A stretch of DNA of 64,000 nt from Sclerodactyla briareus (lineage: Eukaryota > Echinodermata > Holothuroidea > Dendrochirotida > Sclerodactylidae). Made by a program: the position numbers and the translations under genes. Positions 57,501-64,000 of the stretch are shown here, piece by piece. Location: assembly GCA_026419785.1 (NCBI GenBank), contig JAODTK010002543.1:1-64000 (forward strand). The letters are read 5' to 3'. The notes under the pieces were generated by a model. It made no database searches, had not been told where the DNA came from, and saw only the letters and a list, made by a program, of their open reading frames with translations. Position 1 is the first letter of the stretch. Every line of letters starts with the position of its first letter.

Positions 57501-59659
57501 GTGAGGGGTCGTACAGCACAATATCTGAACAATGCATCCATGGATAAACTTTCAAAATCGATGTTCATATACTGTAGGCACACTTCGGTGAGTGAAATTT
57601 TCTGTTCATACAGCCAACAAATTTGTTCAAGAAATCAACGGAGGAGTTCGGGAACACCAATACAAATCCCCCTTCAGAAGAGAATAACCTTCATTCGTGT
57701 GTCAGTTAATTTTAACGGTTTTAGCTCTCCAATTATCAATGGCAAGTATTGCAACAGTCACTTTCCGGCAGTTTGCCGCAATAACACCACATTATGTTCA
57801 AGAACGGCGACTTGTGTTTCCGATGGAAGGGAAAGGGGGTGGGAGAGCTGACGATTTGGAGCGGAGCGCTACCATGCGTTACCCCCGGGAGTACAAGAAA
57901 ATTGTTCAACCCCCTAGTTGGCAGGCCATGCCCTTTCCGTGCTTTTATAGCATTAACCAACATTCGAATAATCGAGAATAGTCTCATCATGTCATGAGAA
58001 TTTTTTTCCTTTTAAAAGGGTGCTGCGAAGATTTTTTGACCGCTCACTTCACTCACCATTGAAAGGAGGTATATATTAGATCAGAAGTGAGGCGGGAATG
58101 AGAAATGAGTAAAACACAGAAGTTAAACCGCAACTGCGCGCGGAGCGCTCGCGAAAATTTTACCCTTTCGGACATCCAATTCACACAGGCATTTTAGATA
58201 TCAACTAACTTCAACCTGACCTTTTGAATCATGTCTTTTGACAAGGCAATTTGTGACTTTCCCTGGCTGCATTTTCAATGTCGCACCGTGTGCCCTTATA
58301 GTGATAGTATGTGCACCGGCATGAAAATTCTCAGATCCCGCTGGGTGGTAGACCTACCTCCGTCGCCACGGGCCGTCGCCTCAACCCTCTTCACCTCAAG
58401 ATAGCGATTTGTAATTTTAGTTTGTTTGTTTATTCAACTAACTGGTCCCCTAACAGGAAAATCGCCACGTCCAACGTAGGAACATTAACCACCAAGCTGG
58501 TGAAGTCATCTTAATTCAAACGATATTGGTATCCCTCTTGCATTGATAATTAAGAACAACCAGAAGTAAATTTCGGGCTCTTTTTTTGTCGAGGAGCAAC
58601 ATATGTCTGCACAAGGCACATCATATGTCTAAACACTACTGGTACATACAGGACCCGCGCGCAAAAATCGAAAATGGAGGTCAGCAGAATTCCTCAACTT
58701 GATCCGTATCGGATTTTATGCATTCGTTTGAACAACGGTTGCTTGCTGGATATGTCGATAAAAGTGTCAGCAAAATAACAGTCCTGGCAGTCGGGCTCAA
58801 ATAGGGGGGGGGGGGGGGAGGGACAAAATGCACTGTGTAACCCCTCAACCAAAATATTGGGTGGGGACGCCGTCCCCCCCCCCCCCACGCTTCGCCCCCT
58901 TGGCCGCAATTCGTCGGAAAACACTGTCGGATACTGAAGAAGGTGGAGGGTAGTTGCAAGGTGAGCATCAAGTAAAACAATAGCCGAATGATGGTGAAAA
59001 ACTAGTTTAGAACGGCACAGTGGCATAGTCAGAAATTTTGCAGTGAGGCGTAATAATTCAGAGGAGGTGGCCGCGATCGCGACTAAGCGGAGCGCCAGGC
59101 ATTGGTTGTTGCGGAGAAGTGACCCGATTTTTCAGCCTGGAAAGACCCTAAATAGCATATGATATGGCACTTCTTAGTGAGCCATTTAAGGCTGTCCCAT
59201 ATCGGTTGTCATGTTCCAGAATTTTCAGGCTCGAAGAAAGTTATCTCAATTCTGGGTATCACCAGTTTGCTACCGCTCATATATTAATGGGCCTTATGGG
59301 AAGAACAGTTCCCTCTTAGTCTTCTACGACTGTTAAGGTGGTTGCGGCCGTAGCCAGGGTTTCATGTCTATACTTACAGGCGCATGAGCCAACCCATTCC
59401 CCCAATCTTGGAGCTTTGTCTGCAGTTGATGCGAAACGACAGACCGCCTGCGTGCGTAAAGCAGTCGCGTAAAGGAAAATCAGGCTGGTTGATTTCAAAT
59501 ATTTTTCCCTAAGTTAAACTAGTCCAGTTTTTTCGCCTATTCGTTGGTCGATTTTTCAGTCTCTCATTTCCCCGGAACATATACGCTTCTTGTTTGTGCT
59601 CCGCCTGCCTACCTACTAACCCAATTTCTTGATGTTCGTGATAACCTATGTCGGTAAAC

Positions 59660-60130
59660 CACAGTCATGGAATCACTCCCCTACTTCGACCAAAGCCAAC
59701 TGCAATCTGCCACTGCTTTTTTACCAGTTGGGAATCTGTGCGTCCTGGATTATACACCGATGAATTCACCGAAAAGTTTAGTCAGTTCCACTTTGCGCAG
59801 TTATGAACTCATGAAGACACCGCAGACAAAACAGATGCCGAATTATCTGGCGTAGTTGCGAGATTTCCTTCAGAACCTGAGGATGAATATGACAAAATTC
59901 ACCCTCTCCCGAGTCACACTCTTGCGCAACATAATAATCCAACTTCGGAGTAGAGAGGCAAGCTAAAGGGCGCATGTTCCTGGATAGGTAGGCGCGAATC
60001 CACCGTCAAAATCATGACGGCGGGAGAGGGGGAACTGCCCCTAGCTGCCCAGCTTGTATCCGCCCTTGCTTGTTTCAACCGTCGCCTGGACACCATGCAT
60101 GAATCAATGCAATATGCAGCCATATCGAAT
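59660..60130 (+). other. Unassigned possible coding remnant
   Basis: A 62-codon ORF (MESLPYFDQSQLQSATAF...) is followed by text that in other frames reads RDFLQNLRMNMTKFT and LVSALACFNRRLDTMHES. The last resembles the start of a retroelement gag-like protein only vaguely. No family claimed. Confidence 0.2.
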
Positions 60131-61120
60131 TACAGGTCCATCACATCCATTCATCTCCAACATTTTCTTCCACATTAAAGCGAGCTCAAATTCAACACCT
60201 ATTAAATAAATTCATCTAAATAACGAATGTGCAATTATTTGACTAGTAGAGGTATAGACACGCCTTAGTTGTAAATCATCAAATCCCGAAATAAATTCAT
60301 TCACTGAATTGTAGGGAAATTGTCGTGATTATTATTGGTTATGGGGCAGGAGAGAAGAAATGTAGAAAATTTATTCGGTGGTCACCTGCTGGTACGGACA
60401 CACATATATACAACCATGACAACATTGATCATCACAGTAGCGCGACACGGCCGGCCGGTGTTCACGGTGACTCGCGGCGTCGAATGTAGCCCAACCTCCG
60501 GAGGACAGTAATATTCTGGAATCCGTCTGCGGACAATGTGAATTTCAGTTAAAACCAGAATGCTACGCACTCATCCTCGCGATGAAATAGTGAACATATA
60601 AGGGATAGTCGATTGGAAGGGTGTCACGTGATTAATGCCGTCTGCGAGGTGAGGTGACCTCTAATCATAAGGATCCTGAAGTCATAAGGATTAGTGATAC
60701 GTATGCCTTTAGCGCTATTTCAAGTGAGAAAGAAGTTCCATTTGTGTTCTCTAGCACACACTTTGAATTTCTGTTAAAACTCTTTCCATCTCTGAGAAAA
60801 GAGAAGAACAAAGAATTTGAGACTTGGAACCAAGCAGCGAAATTTGTACTATGTAAAAAAAATTCCTAAAATTAAAATAGATTTGAAAAAAATGTTCCGG
60901 TAATAATTAGACCACGGAGCCGAACTGCATGAAAAATCCTAAAAAAGCTAAATAAAAAAAGAAGATGATAAAAAAAATCTTGATCGGCGGGGATCTCGAC
61001 CGGGACGCGAACGTCAGCGACTCGAGAAGTGTAAACTACACTACGGAAATGACAAGGATGTGGTAATCCATTGTTGTTTTAATAGGCCTTCTGTTGGCTT
61101 ACAACCCAGAATCGCTGCAT

Positions 61121-61187
61121 GTCATTTTATTCTGCGAGTTGGTAACCTATTAAGCAACAGTCGTACTAACTTGCAGAATAAAATGAC
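61121..61187 (+). ncRNA. Pre-miRNA-like hairpin (strand uncertain)
   Basis: Arms 61,121-61,143 and 61,165-61,187 are 23 bases each and fully paired if two G:U wobbles are allowed on the plus transcript. The loop is 21 nt. Arm core GTCATTTTATTCTGC is exactly complementary to GCAGAATAAAATGAC. Length, arm and loop sizes fit a microRNA precursor, but a tiny inverted-repeat transposon would look the same. I do not recognise a known miRNA seed. Confidence 0.35.
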
Positions 61188-62594
61188 GGTTTTACCATCA
61201 ACAAATTGTAAATTCGCTTGGAATAGCTAGCTTTCTAACCACGCAAATATTGTTGCAGGGCAAGCATGCAGCGGCAGCAGGGGCGTAATACATAAAATTC
61301 CAGGGGGGGGGGGTGTGAATCATGTGAGACCGACAAGATTTTCGTGAGACCGATTCTTATTATCGGTTGTGTACCAGAGGGGCGCCGTGCGGTCGTGGAG
61401 GGTACTCCTTGGGTGGCCAATCGTTCCCCCCTCCCCTTTGGGAATTTTTGGAAACCTGAAACCCCTCAGACGCAAAATGGTGCTATCCTAGTACGATATT
61501 CTATCATGAATACGCTGGATATGACACGTGACTTTTCGAAGTGCTTGGACCTAAATCAAATAATGATGATTGTACATGGAAGACTGAGGAGAATTAACAT
61601 TCACATCATGATCTTGCATAGCCCATCAGAGCGATACCGATATATGTAAATTGTCCGATGGGGCTGAATCTTGGCACACATGTTCATCATAGTTAAATCA
61701 ATTTCCTGCACCAATGGCGTCATCAGACTTTTCAAACTAGGGAGGCACAAGGGGGGGGCACAGGCATTTTGTGGGGTGGGGCACCGAGGGGCGAGAACAC
61801 TTATCGGAGCGACACCATAGGTTGGAGCGGAGCGCCCTACCAAAAAATGTGTGGTTGCGCAGCACCCAGATGGCGAATGACCTCTCCCGATCGTTCGAGG
61901 CTGCATGTACCAAGCTTCAAATTCGGGCATTTTGATCACAAATTCTTTAATCGGTGAAAAATTTTAATATGTGGTCAGACCTAGGTCTTATTGATGCCCG
62001 AATTTTTGGCCAGAATGTAAATAATTGGTGCCTTCCACAATACATGTTCCACCAGGTTCGCGAAGCGCGTAATTTTTCTGGGTTTTCCCGGCACATCTGG
62101 GAAAACAGGATCTCACCAGAAAATTGGGACATTCAAGCTTCTTCAGCTCTACTGTCCCAACCATGATATGACGTAAGTAGCAGTTCACCTGAAGAAAACA
62201 TGCGGTGAAAATTGAAGCAGTCTGAGAGCCTAGGCCACTGCAGTTCCAAATCGCGCGTGGTCGAGGGAGGGGGAAACGGACCGGAGGCTAAAGGGTTTTA
62301 GTAATAAAAAAGAGGTGGACTGTAGTTTTCAAGGTCAATGAGAATGTTGTTGTATAATTCCAGGTTATTCACATCACAGATATATATGAGTTAGGGGGCC
62401 AATGAGGTAGAAATTCCCATAGAGTGATGCGGAGAAAACGGGAAAAAGCGACGGAACAAAATTAACCACTAGTACACGCGCGAAGCGCGAATTTTTTTTC
62501 CACTTTTTTATCACATTCGAGGCGAATTTGGCACAATAACTGCCTTTCTTGTGATATTTTTTGTTGTGTTTTGCCAGATCTTTTTCAAACTGGG

Positions 62595-62611
62595 GTAGTC
62601 GAAGCGACTAC
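62595..62611. repeat. Short perfect hairpin
   Basis: GTAGTCG-AAG-CGACTAC, 7-bp stem and 3-base loop. One of several NCG-AAG-CGN hairpin words in the last 5 kb. Confidence 0.8.
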
Positions 62612-63296
62612 AGAATTTTTATTATATAGTAGGTCATGGCTATAATTCAATCAAATTTTTACTCACTCGAGCGGAGGGAACGACTTTTTGTCGCCGAGAC
62701 GACTCCTGATTTTCACAGGGGTGTCACATACCCCCCACACCCCCCACACCCCCCCCCCCCCGTATTTACGCCCTGAGCGGCAGCTGACGGCCTTCGCTTC
62801 GGTTAACCTCACAGGGGCTTGTAACGTTTAACGCATTTGTATTATACGTGTGTATAGACCGAGCATACGTTAATACGACTACGAGCGCCTCTGTTACAGT
62901 GTTGTCACTCGTAATAATAAAAAAATATGTAGTAAAAGCTTGAATTTCGTATTAACACACTGAAAGAAGGAAAATATAAACTACCATAATGAAGTGACTA
63001 AATTAACTAAATCGATGAAGTGAATAATTTTCAAGTTTTTCTAGGAACTCGGATAATAAAGCCACTTTGCAACTTGAAAACTACACAAAATGGCAAAAAC
63101 TAAAGTGATCAGGTTGCAATGTTCGGAAAAAAAGATCAACGTAACTTCGTCGGATTTAAACAAAACAAAAAAGAAAACACTAGAAAATTGTTCTGTTTTA
63201 TTGCAATAATCATATATAATTGTTCGAAAAAGAGGCTGTAACGACAGACTATAAATTAAATTGTACAAGATTACAAAATCACGACCGAGTAAATAG

Positions 63297-63318
63297 CAAG
63301 CGATTTCATCGCTCGTAG
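63297..63318. repeat. Hairpin repeat, copy 1
   Basis: CAAGCGATTTCATCGCTCGT + A. Shares CAAGCGATTTCATCGCT with copy 2 at 63,657-63,678, in direct orientation 360 bp away. Confidence 0.8.
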
Positions 63319-63331
63319 AAATCCACTCAGA

Positions 63332-63679
63332 GTGCAGAACGTGGTTGCAGTTGAAAAACAGGTAATGGCCTCCGATCCGGCTTATTCGATTTACTTATGG
63401 GCAAAGAAGATTGGAAGGTTATATAAAGTCTACGTCGCTTTGCCCACAATGTTGTCATGTGTAGCAAGAAAAGGACCAAAAATATTCTTGGATCAAATGT
63501 ATTTTACATCGTACAGTGAAATGGAATATTTCATCACGTCAAGGAATGTACTTGTGGAGATAAAGAAAAACATTTACACCGTTTACAGGATGGAATCGCC
63601 AAAGCGACTGCGTCAGGACTACAGAAATGTAACCATTGCACTTAAACGACTACAATACAAGCGATTTCATCGCTTGTAA
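63332..63679 (+). CDS. Unassigned 115-codon ORF between hairpin repeats
   Basis: Reads MQNVVAVEKQVMASDPAYSI, YLWAKKIGRLYKVYVALPTM, LDQMYFTSYSEMEYFITSRN, VEIKKNIYTVYRMESPKRLR and ends QYKRFHRL. Basic (Lys/Arg-rich C-terminal third), aromatic-rich, no signal peptide or obvious TM helix, no family recognised. In this AT-rich stretch an open frame of this length is mildly unusual. The stop codon lies inside a perfect 10-bp-stem hairpin (63,656-63,678), and a near-identical hairpin sits just upstream of the ATG (63,297-63,318). It could be a small gene, an exon, or part of a mobile element. Confidence 0.35.
   Translation: MQNVVAVEKQVMASDPAYSIYLWAKKIGRLYKVYVALPTMLSCVARKGPKIFLDQMYFTSYSEMEYFITSRNVLVEIKKNIYTVYRMESPKRLRQDYRNVTIALKRLQYKRFHRL
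63656..63678. repeat. Hairpin repeat, copy 2
   Basis: TACAAGCGAT-TTC-ATCGCTTGTA: perfect 10-bp stem with a 3-base loop, overlapping the last codons and TAA of the 115-codon ORF. Confidence 0.85.
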
Positions 63680-64000
63680 AAACGATCAACTATCTACTGC
63701 ATACCAAATTGTCTCTTATAACGACTGTCATCTTGTAAATATTACCACAATGTCGACGTCTATGCTACTGCGTTAATGAGTTCAATAACGCCCGTGGAAT
63801 AGCTGAACATACAAATTCATGAGAGCGGTTCATCAATTTATGCAGAAAAAGCCGAAGCCCATGAAGAAGCTTAACCACGTGGTCTTTTTTAATTTCTATA
63901 ATATGAGTCAGCTACCAGAGTATGCCAAAATATGAAAAAGGTAATAAAAATAGGATCAGATCAAATATGAAAATATCGTTGATTCTGGGATTCAACTGAC

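Larger units (their letters stand above)
58130..62800. repeat. Cluster of short repeats with GCGCGAAGCGCG words
   Basis: CGCGCGGAGCGC (58,136), GACCCGCGCGCAAAAATCGA (58,653), GCGGAGCGCC (59,087), GGAGCGGAGCGCC (61,824), TTCGCGAAGCGCG (62,057), GCGCGAAGCGCG (62,478), each near AATTTT-type text, interleaved with G/C runs (58,805-58,820; 58,876-58,888; 61,301-61,311; 62,749-62,763). Probably several nested copies of one or two related non-autonomous elements. The segment 58,645-58,880 pairs with the minus-strand copy at 1.2-1.5 kb. Confidence 0.5.

Overview
This is animal nuclear DNA: intron-rich, repeat-dense, with GT/AG splice signals, tRNA-derived SINEs and CR1/L2/Rex1-type LINE debris. The repeat mix suggests a marine invertebrate, plausibly a deuterostome such as an echinoderm or hemichordate. 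I cannot name a species, and the taxon is inference.

The one gene I can reconstruct is a facilitative sugar transporter of the SLC2A/GLUT family (major facilitator superfamily) on the minus strand. It runs from about 51.07 kb (N-terminal exon found) to 17.38 kb (stop codon). Thirteen exons were found by reading splice sites and family motifs: a cytoplasmic N-terminus, TM1, the DWFGRR signature after TM2, TM4 with a YVSEIS motif, TM5, the TM6/cytoplasmic loop, NLRGR before TM7, ITGQ/SIYYA in TM7, TM8-9, TM10, SELFPEDVKG, and TM12 with PETKG. Together they encode about 490 residues, close to a normal GLUT. A short TM11 piece and the 5' start were not found. Several exons carry single-base indels between two halves that each match the family in different frames. 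Either the assembly is poorly polished or the gene is recently dead.

Layout: 0-3.6 kb has a LINE 3' end and diverged duplicated repeats. 3.6-5.6 kb is a candidate extracellular-domain exon followed by a noisy, insertion-rich second copy of the same stretch. 6-16 kb is LINE/SINE debris, including a Rex1-like LINE in reverse orientation. 17-51 kb is the transporter with large repeat-filled introns. Intron 8 holds a 0.55 kb inverted-repeat element abutting the TM7 exon and a related 6.9 kb element with an exact 20-bp terminal inverted repeat and a GC-rich, strand-skewed interior. Intron 2 holds a 2.25 kb foldback element with perfect 15-bp ends. 51-64 kb has no gene I can recognise. It holds small inverted-repeat elements (one of 100 bp with a 9-bp target duplication), a pre-miRNA-like hairpin, a cluster of short repeats carrying GCGCGAAGCGCG words, and an unassigned 115-codon ORF bracketed by two direct copies of a hairpin.

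No bacterial features, CRISPR arrays, rRNA or intact tRNA genes were seen. Long ORFs in the GC-rich block are most likely a by-product of base composition.
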